DNA from: Haloprofundus halophilus
Lineage (GTDB): Archaea; Halobacteriota; Halobacteria; Halobacteriales; Haloferacaceae
Assembly: GCF_003439925.1 (NCBI RefSeq)
Contig: NZ_QQRR01000001.1
Coordinates: 682,001 to 746,000, forward strand
Direction: 5' to 3'
DNA: 64,000 nucleotides
Below, piece by piece: positions 17,025 through 25,774 of this stretch. The translations under genes and the position numbers were made by a program. Below the pieces are notes generated by a model. The model was not told where the DNA came from and searched no databases. It saw only the letters and a program-made list of their open reading frames with translations. How positions within the stretch are numbered: position 1 is the stretch's first letter; every line of letters starts with the position of its first letter.

Positions 17025-18824
17025 TCAACCGAGACGGTAGACGCGACTCTCCCACGGACGGAGAGCGAGCGCGTCGACGTCGTGTTCGACCGGGGGACCG
17101 TCGGCCGCGTCGTAGTTACCGAGCAGCAGTTCGGCGGTCGTGTCGTCGACCGACTCCCGAACCGACGCCGGCAGTTCGAACGCCGTCTTCCGATCCGCGA
17201 AGTTGTGCACGACGAGTGCCGTCTCGTCGCCGAGCGTTCGAGTGTACGCCCACAGGCGGTCGTGGTCGGGGTAGTACAGGTCGTACTCGCCGTAGACGAG
17301 CACGTCGTTCTCCTTTCGCACGTCGATGAGTCGCCGGTAGTAGTGCCAGACCGACGCCGGGTCGTCGCGGGCGGCCTCGACGTTTATCTCCTGATAGTTC
17401 GGATTGACGTTTATCCACGGTTCGCCGTCGGTGAAGCCGGCGTTCTCGTCGTCGGACCACTGGACGGGCGTGCGGGCGTTGTCCCGGCTGTTCTCGCGCA
17501 GGCCACCCTTTATCTCCTCGAAGGAACTCACCTCGCCGGAGTCGAGCGCGTCGCGGACGGGGTTTATCGTCTCCACGTCGCGGAACTCCGACAGCGACTC
17601 GAACGGGTAGTTCGTCATGCCGATTTCGGCTCCTTGGAAGACGTAGGGCGTGCCGCGGAGCGTGAAGAGGAGCGTCGCGAGCAGTTTCGCCGACTCGGCG
17701 CGGTACTCGCCGTCGTCGCCGAAGCGCGAGACGAGGCGCGGCTGGTCGTGGTTGCTCAGGTAGAGGCTGTTCCAGCCGTCGGGAAAGAGGCCGTTCTGCC
17801 AGCGGCTGAAGACGCGTTTCAGCTCCCCGAGCTCGTAGCCGTGGTAGTCCCAGATGTTCTCGCCCTGGTCGAGCAGCACGTGGTCGAAGTGAAACAGCGT
17901 GCTGAGGCCGTCGCCGTCGTCGCCGACGTACCGGAGTGCCTCCTCCATCGACATCTCCTGGCCGATCATCTCGCCGACGGTGAACACGTCGCGGTCGGCG
18001 AGCACCCGGTCGCCCATCTCGCCGATGTAGTCGTGGACTTTCGGGCCGTCGATGGTGGCGTCGAAGTCGTCGTACACGTGCGGCGGGTCGTGCTGGGTGA
18101 CGCTGTCGGGTTTCGAGACGAGGTTGATAACGTCCATCCGGAAGCCGTCGATGCCCTTCTCCAGCCACCACTCCATCATCTCGAACACCTCGTCGCGCAC
18201 CTCGGGATTCTCCCAGTTGAGGTCGGGCTGCTTTCGGTCGAACAGGTGCATGTACCACTCCTCGCTCCGCTCGTCGTAGGCCCACGCGGGACCGCCGAAG
18301 AACGACCCCCACTCGTTCGGCGGAGCCTCGTGTTCCGGCCCCTCGTGACCGGTGAAACCGTCGACGTCGGTGCGACCGTGCCGCCAGATGTAGTAGTCGC
18401 GGTACTCGCTGTCGGGGTCGCGCGACTTCGTGAACCACGCGTGCTCGTCGGAGGTGTGGTTGACGACGAGGTCCATGATGAGCCGAATGTCGCGGTCGTG
18501 GAGCCCTTCGAGCAGCCGCTCCCAGTCGTCCATCGTCCCGAACTCGTCCATGATGGAGCGGTAGTCGGCGATGTCGTAGCCGTTGTCCGCGTTCGGCGAC
18601 TCGTACACCGGATTGAGCCAGACGATGTCGATGCCGAGGTCGTCGAGGTAGTCGAGTTTCTCGATGATGCCGGGGATGTCGCCGACGCCGTCGCCGTCGC
18701 TGTCGTTGAAGCTCCGCGGGTAGATCTGGTAGACGACCGACTCTTTCCACCACGCCCGGTCGACGTGCGCGGGGTCGGCGTCCTCGCTCGTCGCGTCCTG
18801 TGTCTCCTTCACGACTCTACTCAC
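17025..18824 (-). CDS. GH13 alpha-glucosidase / oligo-1,6-glucosidase
   Basis: A 599-residue glycoside hydrolase of family 13. The four conserved regions are visible: DLVVNHTSDEH (I), DGFRMDVINLVSKPD with the nucleophile Asp (II), the acid/base Glu in FTVGEMIG (III) and LSNHDQPRLVSRFG (IV). The Val after the nucleophile region (DVINLVSK) is typical of alpha-1,6/alpha-1,4-glucosidases of the MalL/oligo-1,6-glucosidase group rather than amylases. An N-terminal WWKESVVYQIYPRSFNDSDGDG is standard. There is no signal peptide, so it acts on imported or stored oligosaccharides in the cytoplasm. Monocistronic, divergent from the small DUF7550 gene. Confidence 0.92.
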   Translation of the reverse strand: MSRVVKETQDATSEDADPAHVDRAWWKESVVYQIYPRSFNDSDGDGVGDIPGIIEKLDYLDDLGIDIVWLNPVYESPNADNGYDIADYRSIMDEFGTMDDWERLLEGLHDRDIRLIMDLVVNHTSDEHAWFTKSRDPDSEYRDYYIWRHGRTDVDGFTGHEGPEHEAPPNEWGSFFGGPAWAYDERSEEWYMHLFDRKQPDLNWENPEVRDEVFEMMEWWLEKGIDGFRMDVINLVSKPDSVTQHDPPHVYDDFDATIDGPKVHDYIGEMGDRVLADRDVFTVGEMIGQEMSMEEALRYVGDDGDGLSTLFHFDHVLLDQGENIWDYHGYELGELKRVFSRWQNGLFPDGWNSLYLSNHDQPRLVSRFGDDGEYRAESAKLLATLLFTLRGTPYVFQGAEIGMTNYPFESLSEFRDVETINPVRDALDSGEVSSFEEIKGGLRENSRDNARTPVQWSDDENAGFTDGEPWINVNPNYQEINVEAARDDPASVWHYYRRLIDVRKENDVLVYGEYDLYYPDHDRLWAYTRTLGDETALVVHNFADRKTAFELPASVRESVDDTTAELLLGNYDAADGPPVEHDVDALALRPWESRVYRLG

Positions 18825-18876
18825 GGGTGGAGCCCATTTAGTTGTGTTTTAGTAGGCAGGTGCAGAACCCTCGGAC

Positions 18877-19077
18877 ATGGCTGACCAGAGCAAACCGAGC
18901 GAGCGCCGCGACGTCGACGAAGGGGACGAACCACACCAGGAGGCCGAGGACACCACGGCGGGCGAGCGAACGACCGCCCCGCAGAGCGCCTACACCACGA
19001 GTCAGGTCGGGACCGGCTTCGTCGTCCTTCTCGTCGGCCTCCTCGTCGTCTTCGGCGTCCCGCTGCTTCTGGCCTGA
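18877..19077 (+). CDS. DUF7550-type small single-helix membrane protein
   Basis: A 66-residue protein with a hydrophilic, acidic N-terminal half and one C-terminal membrane helix (about 44-65, VGTGFVVLLVGLLVVFGVPL). The phrase ERTTAPQSAYTTSQVGTGFV is highly conserved in a haloarchaeal family I know as DUF7550. Its function is not known. It is divergent from the glucosidase gene and 81 bp before the GT2 glycosyltransferase on the same strand, so the two may share a transcript. Confidence 0.75.
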   Translation: MADQSKPSERRDVDEGDEPHQEAEDTTAGERTTAPQSAYTTSQVGTGFVVLLVGLLVVFGVPLLLA

Positions 19078-19117
19078 GCGGGGAAGACGGGAGAGGCGAA
19101 GCCGCGTCGCCGCTGTT

Positions 19118-19131
19118 TTTGGTAAACCTAA
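19118..19131. promoter_or_regulatory. degenerate iron-box-like palindrome before GT2 gene
   Basis: TTTGGTAAACCTAA differs at one base from the TTAGG-N4-CCTAA box found nine times elsewhere in the window. It lies 28 bp before the ATG at 19159, where a TATA element would be. Whether it binds a regulator is unknown. Confidence 0.3.
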
Positions 19132-19158
19132 AAACCCGGGCGTCCGTCCGAAGAGACG

Positions 19159-19950
19159 ATGAGCGATACGACCGCGCAGGCGGACGAGAGCGCCGACGCC
19201 GAGCCGGAGACCGAACTCGACGAACTCGACCGGGCCGAGCAGAGTAGCAGCGCAGACCGACGCGAACGCTACACGTTCGACGACGTGAGCGTCGTGATGG
19301 GCACGTACAACGAGGAGGCGGCCATCGAATCGGTGCTCGCCGACATTGACGAGGTGACCGACGGCCGCGCCGAGGTCGTCTGCGTCGACGGGTCGTCGGA
19401 CCGCACGCCCGAGATAGCCCGCGAACACGGGGCGCGGGTCATCCGCCAGCAACCGCAGGGGTACGGCGTCGCCGTCGAGGCGGCGCTGGCGGCGGCCTCG
19501 CGGCCGGTCATTGTCACGACCGACTGCGACGGCACCTACCCGATGGAACAGCTCCCCCAGTTCCTCGACGCCATCAACGACGGCTACGACGTGGTGAGCG
19601 GCGACCGGCTCTACCACGGCGCGGAAGCGATGCCCGCCTTCAACCGCTTCGGCAACGCCGCGTTCGCGCTGCTGGCGAGCGCGCTGATGGGAGAGCGCGT
19701 CCACGACACGACGACCGGGATGCGCGCGTACCGCCGGGAGGTCGTCGACGACATCGAGTGGACCGAGAACACGGGGCTCTCCGCGGAGCTTCTCATCCGA
19801 CCGCTGCTGCGCGGCTACGCCGTGAAGGAACTGCCAATCGAGTACGACGAGCGACTCGGCGAGACGAAACTCGACCCGCTCGGCGGCGGGGCCGCCATCG
19901 CGAACTCCATCGTGCGCGTCTGCCTCGAAGAGCGTCGGCGGCGTCGGTAG
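19159..19950 (+). CDS. family 2 glycosyltransferase, dolichol-phosphate hexose transferase-like
   Basis: A 263-residue GT-A enzyme. After a disordered acidic N-terminus (about 38 residues) it has VVMGTYNEEAAIESVL, VVCVDGSSDRTPEIA, a glycine-rich QQPQGYGVAVE, the metal-binding DxD in VTTDCDGTYPMEQ, VSGDRLYHGAEAMP, and GMRAYRREV with LIRPLLRGYAVKELPIEY. This is the pattern of dolichyl-phosphate mannose/hexose synthases, which charge the lipid carrier for N-glycosylation in haloarchaea. No membrane helices are seen, as in single-domain members. It converges on the GMC oxidoreductase gene with only 4 bp between stops. Confidence 0.88.
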   Translation: MSDTTAQADESADAEPETELDELDRAEQSSSADRRERYTFDDVSVVMGTYNEEAAIESVLADIDEVTDGRAEVVCVDGSSDRTPEIAREHGARVIRQQPQGYGVAVEAALAAASRPVIVTTDCDGTYPMEQLPQFLDAINDGYDVVSGDRLYHGAEAMPAFNRFGNAAFALLASALMGERVHDTTTGMRAYRREVVDDIEWTENTGLSAELLIRPLLRGYAVKELPIEYDERLGETKLDPLGGGAAIANSIVRVCLEERRRRR

Positions 19951-19954
19951 GCGC

Positions 19955-21628
19955 TCAGAGCCGAGAGTCGAGGTCGTCGGCGACGCGCAGCGCGAGCGCG
20001 GCGATGGTGAGCGTCGGGTTCATCGCGCCGCTCGTGACGAACGCACCGGAGGAGGGAATCCACAGGTTCGAGAGGTCGTGGGTCCGGAGCCGGGGGTCGA
20101 CGACGCTCGTCTCGGGGTCGGTCCCCATCCGCGTCGTCCCCATGTGGTGGTACGCCGGGCCGGTGTTGTCCGGGCCGACCGTCCACTCGACGTCGACGCC
20201 CAGCGACTCCAGAATCGTCCGCTGAATCTCGTTGGCGCGGGCGAGCGTCCGCCGGGTCCGGTCGTCGATACGCCAGTGAACCGCCGGGACGGGGTTACCG
20301 TAGTCGTCGGTCGTCCCGGGGTCCAGCGCGATACGATTCTCCGCGCGCGGCAGCTGCCCGACGAGCGCGCCCATCGCGACGTGGTTGCCGTAGCCCTCGC
20401 GGAGCTGCGACAGCAGTTCGTCGCCCCACGTCTCGGCCGACAGCGCCATTTCGACCGGCGACGGCCCGGCGTAGTTCAGAAACTCCAGTTTGATGGGGCC
20501 GAGGTCGTCGTCGCTCGCCGGAATCGACGACTCGGTCCCCTCCGCGCCCGCGCCCGGGTCGTCGTAGAACTGGTGGCTCTCGGTCGTGATGAAGCCGACG
20601 TGGTTCTGTCGCGTCCGCTCGTCGAGCGTGCCGCCCATCCCCGCGAACAGGTGTTCCATGAAGTAGCGGCCGACGAGCCCCGAGGAGTTCGCGAGGCCGT
20701 CGGGGTACCGCTCCGACTCGGAGAGGAGGAGCAGGCGCGGGTTCTCGACGCCGCCGCAGGCCAGCACGAACGCCCGCGCCTCCTGTCTGTGCTCCTCGCC
20801 GTCGGGCGTCGCATAGACGGCCGCCTCGACGCGCTCGCCCGCGGCGTCGTGTTCGAGTCGCTGGACCGGAACCCGGTCGAGAACGCGCGCGCCTGCCGCC
20901 TCGGCCTTCTCGACGTGGCTCTCGGCCGTGTACTTCGCACCGGAGGGACAGACCGGTTTGCACGTGCCGAACCCGACGCAGGCCGAGCGGTCGTCGTACG
21001 GTTCGGAGTTGCGCGCGTTCGGCACCGAGTGGGTCGTCACGCCGAGGCGTTCGCAGGCTTCGGCGAACAACGAGTCGCTGTAGGAGGGCTCGAAGGCGGG
21101 GAGCGGGTGCGGTTCGTCGCGCGGCGGCGCGAACGGGTTGTCCGACGCGCCCGCGACGCCGAGCGCCGACTCGGCCTCGGCGTAGTAGGGTTTCAGGTCG
21201 TCGTAGTCGATGGGCCAGTCGTCGGCGACGCCGTCGCGGCTCCGCCGTCGGAAATCCGACTCGTGGAGGCGCATCACCATCCCCTGCCAGTGGAGCGTCG
21301 ACCCGCCGACGCCCTTCGCGCGGGCGACGTTCAGCGGGTAGAACAGTTCGCCGGGCGTCGTGAACGCGTCTCTCGGGCCGCCCATCTCCCACACCTCCCT
21401 ACCGCCGTGAGCCGGGCGAATCGACCGCTCCATCCGTTCGAGACGGTCGGCCGGGTCGAACCGCGGTCCGGCTTCGAGCACGACCACGTCGTGGCCGCGG
21501 TCGGCGAGTCGGTGGGCGACGAGTCCTCCTGCGGGTCCCGCACCGACGACGCAGACGTCGACCCGGTCGCTCGGCGTCCGGTCGAGTTCCGGGCTCTCCC
21601 GCTCGTCGCCGTCGTCGCTCGCGCTCAC
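19955..21628 (-). CDS. GMC-family FAD dehydrogenase (large subunit, Fe-S type)
   Basis: A 557-residue GMC flavoprotein. It has the N-terminal FAD site VCVVGAGPAGGLVAHRLADRG, the LHWQGMVMRLH stretch after ARAKGVGGST, a late HHMGTTRMG and the C-terminal LWIPSSGAFVTSGAMNPTLT. A cysteine motif C-x5-C-x3-C-P-S-G-A-K-Y (CVGFGTCKPVCPSGAKY) matches the cluster found in FAD-dependent glucose, gluconate and sorbitol dehydrogenases, where it holds a 3Fe-4S centre. It overlaps the small-subunit gene by ATGA. Likely role: periplasm-side oxidation of a sugar or polyol with electrons passed to the chain; substrate unknown. No cytochrome subunit is nearby, which is unusual compared with bacterial three-subunit enzymes. 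Confidence 0.88.
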   Translation of the reverse strand: MSASDDGDERESPELDRTPSDRVDVCVVGAGPAGGLVAHRLADRGHDVVVLEAGPRFDPADRLERMERSIRPAHGGREVWEMGGPRDAFTTPGELFYPLNVARAKGVGGSTLHWQGMVMRLHESDFRRRSRDGVADDWPIDYDDLKPYYAEAESALGVAGASDNPFAPPRDEPHPLPAFEPSYSDSLFAEACERLGVTTHSVPNARNSEPYDDRSACVGFGTCKPVCPSGAKYTAESHVEKAEAAGARVLDRVPVQRLEHDAAGERVEAAVYATPDGEEHRQEARAFVLACGGVENPRLLLLSESERYPDGLANSSGLVGRYFMEHLFAGMGGTLDERTRQNHVGFITTESHQFYDDPGAGAEGTESSIPASDDDLGPIKLEFLNYAGPSPVEMALSAETWGDELLSQLREGYGNHVAMGALVGQLPRAENRIALDPGTTDDYGNPVPAVHWRIDDRTRRTLARANEIQRTILESLGVDVEWTVGPDNTGPAYHHMGTTRMGTDPETSVVDPRLRTHDLSNLWIPSSGAFVTSGAMNPTLTIAALALRVADDLDSRL

Positions 21629-22158
21629 CGCTTCGGCCCCCGCCGATAGCTCTCGGTTCCGCCCGCGTACCCTTGCGGGTTCTCGATACCCACCAGTTCG
21701 CCGCCCGCGGGCGACGTGTAGAGCGCGTACTGCAGTTCGTCGACGACGTAGTAGCGCACGCGCTCGGCGACGCTCCCCTCGGGGTCGGGGTCGGCCGTCT
21801 CCGCGCCCATCTGACGGAGCAGTTCGTCGCGCTCCTCGCGCGACAGCTCAGAAACCGGCGCGTCGAACCAGTCGACGGCGTACGTTTCGACGAGCGCCGC
21901 CGTCTCGACGACCCCGCGCTCGTACTCGGGTCGGCCCGACGCGCGGCCGACGACGTACGTCTCGACGAACTCGTCGACGCCGTCGACCGCCGAGGGGTAG
22001 ACCGCCGCCGCGAGGGCGGTGAGCGTCTCGCCGGTCGGGACGTCCGGCGTCTCCCCTCCGTCGTCGCCGAGGCGGTCCCACGCGAGCGCACTCGCACCGC
22101 CGACGGCGACCCCACCGCCCGCGAGCGCCGCCAGCGCGTCCCGTCTCGTCAGCTCCAT
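21625..22158 (-). CDS. gluconate 2-dehydrogenase subunit 3-like, Tat-exported small subunit
   Basis: A 177-residue partner of the GMC enzyme. The N-terminus MELTRRDALAALAGGGVAVGG is a twin-arginine signal (TRRDAL) with a hydrophobic core. The rest (TLTALAAAVYPSAVDGVDEFVETYVVGR and DWFDAPVSELSREERDELLRQMG, then YYVVDELQYALYTSPAGGELVG) has the helical pattern of gluconate 2-dehydrogenase subunit 3. In bacterial homologues this subunit carries the signal that exports the folded large subunit. Start at 22158 places the Tat motif at the N-terminus; an upstream start would bury it. A perfect TTAGG-N4-CCTAA box lies 11 bp before the ATG, so the pair is probably iron-responsive. Confidence 0.82.
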   Translation of the reverse strand: MELTRRDALAALAGGGVAVGGASALAWDRLGDDGGETPDVPTGETLTALAAAVYPSAVDGVDEFVETYVVGRASGRPEYERGVVETAALVETYAVDWFDAPVSELSREERDELLRQMGAETADPDPEGSVAERVRYYVVDELQYALYTSPAGGELVGIENPQGYAGGTESYRRGPKR

Positions 22159-22168
22159 CGGCCTCGAT

Positions 22169-22182
22169 TTAGGTAGACCTAA
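22169..22182. promoter_or_regulatory. iron-box palindrome before the GMC dehydrogenase operon
   Basis: TTAGGTAGACCTAA, perfect TTAGG/CCTAA arms. It is 11 bp before the small-subunit ATG, overlapping the expected transcription start, where a bound DtxR-type repressor would block initiation. Confidence 0.65.
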
Positions 22183-22316
22183 ACAAAGGAGTTGCGTTTT
22201 CGACGGCGACGGGGGTTGAACCGGAGGAGCCACGGAGAGACATCTACATAGCTATCTGGAAAGATATCTGTATAGCCAACTCTGGAATCTCGGGGAGAAC
22301 GGGCCGCAGACGGCCA

Positions 22317-22364
22317 CGTTCCGACTCGGTCGCGTTCCAACTCGGTCGCGTTCCGACTCGGTCG
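22317..22364. repeat. 16-bp tandem repeat, three units
   Basis: Units CGTTCCGACTCGGTCG at 22317, 22333 (one change) and 22349. The array ends 2 bp beyond the stop of the GT39-like gene, in the gap to the dehydrogenase promoter. Confidence 0.8.
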
Positions 22365-22366
22365 CG

Positions 22367-24517
22367 CTATCCCGACGCCGTCGCGTTCGTCGCCACGGAG
22401 ACGCCGTCGAGGTAGTCCCCGTCGGGGCCGACCCACGTCCCCTCGCGGCCGCACTCGGTCCGGAGGCGACAGACTCGCGTCTCCGGCGGCCACAGCGCAC
22501 GGACCTCGTCACCGTCCCGGTCGACCGTGAGCTCCTGTCGGTACGTCACCGACTCGCCCGCGGTGCCCGCGAACCTGACGACGAGGTCCAGTTCGCTCGC
22601 GCCCGACGGGAGCGGTACCGGTGGCCCGTCGGCGTCGCCGCCCGTCCGGTCGAGGTTCGCCACCCGCACGCCGTCGGGCGTTACCGTCCACTCGACGGCG
22701 ACGGCGTCGCCCTCGGCGAACCCCCCGACGGAGTAGCGAGCGTACCCTCGTTTGGTCTCGACGCGGACGCTGACGCGCGTCGCTCCGCTCGGAACGCCGA
22801 CGGTGGTCTCCCCGTCGATTCGTTCGCCGCGCAGCAGTTCGAGTCGCTGCAGTTCGGGGTCGACCGGTTCGACCGCACCGGTCCACGTCCCGCGGTAGGT
22901 GAAGCGGTAGAGCGTCCGGTTCTCGACGGCCGCGAGCGTCTGGAAATCCCTGTCGGGGCCGTCGTCGAGCGCGTACACCACGTCGCCGTCGAAGCCGGGG
23001 TCGTTGCGCAGATACTGGAACGGGTGGTTCTGCCAGTCGCCGTATGGACTGGGAACGAACACGAGCGCGCGGTCGAACTCGGCGCGCTCGAACGGTTCGT
23101 ACGTCGTCTCGAAGTTGTCGGTCCGGAGGCGGTTCTCCTCGTAGGGGTCGGCGACGACCGACGCCTCCGCGGCGGCGACGACGGGCGCGGAGACGAGGAG
23201 CAGGCAGGCGAGCGCGACGCGAGCGGTCCGCCGATTTCGGCGTTTCTCGACCGCGTCGGCCGCCGCGTCGGCGACGGCGACGACGCCCGCGGCGGCGAAG
23301 ACGCCGAACGGGACGAGGAGGTCGAAGTGGTAGTACGGGCCGAGCAGGTCGACGAGTCCGTTCGCCAGCCCGTTGTGGGTACCCCAGAAGTAGAGGTTGC
23401 CGACGACGACGGAGACGGCGACGCCGAGCAACAGCGCCCTGACTCCGTGGACCGACAGCGCCGTCGATTTCGGCGCGACCGGAGCGCCCGCGCGCCGCCA
23501 GCGCAGGGCGGCGACGCCGACGCCGACGGCCGCGAGGAGTGCCCCCGCGCTCCCGACGGCGACCCAGTCGGTGAACAGCATCGAGAGCGCCTCGACGGCG
23601 ACGGCGACCGCCAGTTCCGGGGTGTAATCGACGACGTAGCCGAGAATCTCGCGCTCGCCGAAGCCGAGGCCGTCGCGGGGGGCGAACGCCTCGTAGGGGA
23701 ACAACAGCGGGTCGCCCGTCACGGCGGCGTTGTAGCCGAGCGTCAGCGCGACGAACGCGAGACCCGGAACCGAGACGGCGGCCGTCCGGACGAGCGTCTC
23801 GCGGAGGCGGTCGGTGCCGAGAGCGCGAGAGAGGACGGCCAGCGAGTGGACGATGAACGGGGCGGCGAAAAGCACCGCCGTGAACTGCCGGGCGAAGAAG
23901 GCCGCGCCGACGGCGACGCCCGAAACGAGCGCCCAGCGGCGACTCCCGATTCTCGACGCCCGAACGTAGGCGACGGCGAAACAGAGGTTCAGCAGCGTCG
24001 TCGGCGCGTAGGCGAGATACACCGAGGAGGTGAACAGAAACAGCGGCGACGCGAGGACGAACGCCCCGGCGAGCAGTCCGACCCGCTCGTCGAAGGCCAT
24101 CCGACCGAGAACGGCGACGAGCGCGACGATTCCCGCGGCGACGGCGACGAGCGCGGCGACGTATCCGCCGGTGAGTGCACGAGAAAGGGCGAAGATGGCG
24201 GGCACCGCTGGCGAGTACTTGCCGTACATCCGCAGGGTCTCGCCGCCGTCGTCGACGACGAAGAACCACGGTCTGACGACCTCCGCGAGCGCACCCGGAC
24301 GGAGGAACAGCCGACCCTCCAGCAGCATCGCCGCCTGCGTCAGGTAGACCGCCTCGTCGTCGTTGACCGAGTGGTACGCGAACAGGTCGGTGGCGAGCCA
24401 CCCGACGACGGCGGCCGCGAGAAGCGAAAGCGCGAGCGTTCCGAGCGCGAAACCGCGACGCCGGAGAACGGACTCGTCGGAATCGGACGTCGAGAAGCGC
24501 CGACCCACCCACGACAT
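22367..24517 (-). CDS. GT39/ArnT-like polytopic glycosyltransferase
   Basis: A 716-residue membrane protein of the GT-C type. Helix 1 (about 22-43) leads to the extracytoplasmic loop with HSVNDDEAVYLTQAAML, whose acidic pair is the catalytic signature of PMT/ArnT transferases, followed by RMYGKYSPAVPAIFA and about ten further helices to residue 470. The last roughly 240 residues are a soluble, beta-rich extracellular domain ending VATNATASG. Such enzymes move a sugar from a polyprenyl carrier to lipid or protein. The ATG at 24517 overlaps the ABC ATPase stop by one base (TGATG), tying it to the iron transporter operon, an unexpected partnership. An ATG 13 codons earlier lies inside that gene and is less likely. 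Confidence 0.82.
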   Translation of the reverse strand: MSWVGRRFSTSDSDESVLRRRGFALGTLALSLLAAAVVGWLATDLFAYHSVNDDEAVYLTQAAMLLEGRLFLRPGALAEVVRPWFFVVDDGGETLRMYGKYSPAVPAIFALSRALTGGYVAALVAVAAGIVALVAVLGRMAFDERVGLLAGAFVLASPLFLFTSSVYLAYAPTTLLNLCFAVAYVRASRIGSRRWALVSGVAVGAAFFARQFTAVLFAAPFIVHSLAVLSRALGTDRLRETLVRTAAVSVPGLAFVALTLGYNAAVTGDPLLFPYEAFAPRDGLGFGEREILGYVVDYTPELAVAVAVEALSMLFTDWVAVGSAGALLAAVGVGVAALRWRRAGAPVAPKSTALSVHGVRALLLGVAVSVVVGNLYFWGTHNGLANGLVDLLGPYYHFDLLVPFGVFAAAGVVAVADAAADAVEKRRNRRTARVALACLLLVSAPVVAAAEASVVADPYEENRLRTDNFETTYEPFERAEFDRALVFVPSPYGDWQNHPFQYLRNDPGFDGDVVYALDDGPDRDFQTLAAVENRTLYRFTYRGTWTGAVEPVDPELQRLELLRGERIDGETTVGVPSGATRVSVRVETKRGYARYSVGGFAEGDAVAVEWTVTPDGVRVANLDRTGGDADGPPVPLPSGASELDLVVRFAGTAGESVTYRQELTVDRDGDEVRALWPPETRVCRLRTECGREGTWVGPDGDYLDGVSVATNATASG

Positions 24518-25671
24518 CAGCGGTCGACGACGGTCTCGGCTCCCTCGGGGAACCACGAGAGGTCGTGCGCCGCCGCCAGCGAGAGCGCGACGCGCTCGCC
24601 CCGGTCGAGGTGGACGTCGTGGTTGTGCATGCAGCTAACCGCCTCGCCGGAGTCGAGTTCGATCTCGTACAGCGCCGTCGGCCCGAGGTAGCGCCGGGAG
24701 GAGACGACGCCGTCGCCGTCGGGGTCGGGCGTCGCTTCGAGGTCGTCCGGGCGGACCAGTAGCTCTATCGCGGAGCCCTCGTACTCCGGCGCGAGGCCGT
24801 GAATCCGCTCGCGCGGAACGTCGCCGATCGCCGTCGAGACGGCGTCGCGTCCGACGGTGCCGCCGAGGAAACTCGCGTGTCCGAGGAACCCGGCGACGAA
24901 CCGCGACTCGGGGTGTTGGAACACGCGCTCGGGGCGACCGATCTGCTCGATTCGGCCGGCGTTGACGACGGCGACGCGGTCCGACATCGACATCGCCTCC
25001 TCCTGGTCGTGGGTGACCGAGACGGCGGTGACGCCGGCCGCTTTGAGGATGCGTCGCACCTCCTCGCGCATCCGGACCCGGAGGTCGACGTCGAGGTTCG
25101 AGAACGGTTCGTCGAGCAGCAGCACCGCCGGTTCGGGTGCGAGCGAGCGCGCCAGCGCGACGCGCTGCTGCTGGCCGCCGGAGAGTTCGTCCGGGTAGGA
25201 GTCGCGCTGCGCCGAGAGGTCCACGAGGTCGAGCAGTTCGTTCACGCGCGCCTCGCGGTCGGCGTCGTCCCACTCCTTCAGCCCGAAGGCGACGTTCTCG
25301 CCCGCGGTGAGGTGCGGAAACAGCGCGAACTCCTGGAAGACGACGCCGACGCCGCGGCGCTCCGGCGAACGGAACGAGCCGTTTCCGGAGACGACGTCGC
25401 CGTCGAGTCGAATCTCGCCCTCGTCGGGGCGTTCGAGTCCGGCGACGAGTCTGAGCGTCGTCGTCTTCCCGCAGCCCGAGGGGCCGAGCAGGGTGAGTAT
25501 CTCTCCCTCCTCGACGGCGAGCGAGAGGTCCTCGATGACCGTCTTGTCGCCGAAGCGTTTGAAGACGCCGTCGAGTTCCAGCACCGGTTCCGTCGAAGCG
25601 GTCGACTCCCGCGTCGAACGCACCGCCGTATCGTTGACCATCGTGTCGTTGACCATCGTGTCGTTACTCAT
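24517..25671 (-). CDS. ABC transporter ATP-binding protein, FbpC-like ferric iron importer
   Basis: A 384-residue ABC ATPase. Walker A GPSGCGKTT, Q-loop VVFQEFALFPHLT, signature LSGGQQQRVALARSL, Walker B AVLLLDEPFSNLD and the switch His in VTHDQEEAM are intact. A C-terminal TOBE-like domain (about 255-380) marks the CUT/FbpC/PotA subfamily. It works with the adjacent two-domain permease and the YY-containing binding protein to import Fe(III). The N-terminus has a small NDTMV repeat (residues 4-15) from a 15-bp tandem repeat, suggesting the true start might be a few codons later. Followed directly (TGATG) by the GT39-like gene. Confidence 0.88.
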   Translation of the reverse strand: MSNDTMVNDTMVNDTAVRSTRESTASTEPVLELDGVFKRFGDKTVIEDLSLAVEEGEILTLLGPSGCGKTTTLRLVAGLERPDEGEIRLDGDVVSGNGSFRSPERRGVGVVFQEFALFPHLTAGENVAFGLKEWDDADREARVNELLDLVDLSAQRDSYPDELSGGQQQRVALARSLAPEPAVLLLDEPFSNLDVDLRVRMREEVRRILKAAGVTAVSVTHDQEEAMSMSDRVAVVNAGRIEQIGRPERVFQHPESRFVAGFLGHASFLGGTVGRDAVSTAIGDVPRERIHGLAPEYEGSAIELLVRPDDLEATPDPDGDGVVSSRRYLGPTALYEIELDSGEAVSCMHNHDVHLDRGERVALSLAAAHDLSWFPEGAETVVDR

Positions 25672-25774
25672 CGTGAACCACCGCCGCCGGGTTGTCGTTC
25701 GTCGTTCGTCGTTCGTTTCATCGATAGTGGGTCGTCGCTGTCGCGTTCGTCGATTCGTCGGTTCCGTCGGAGTA

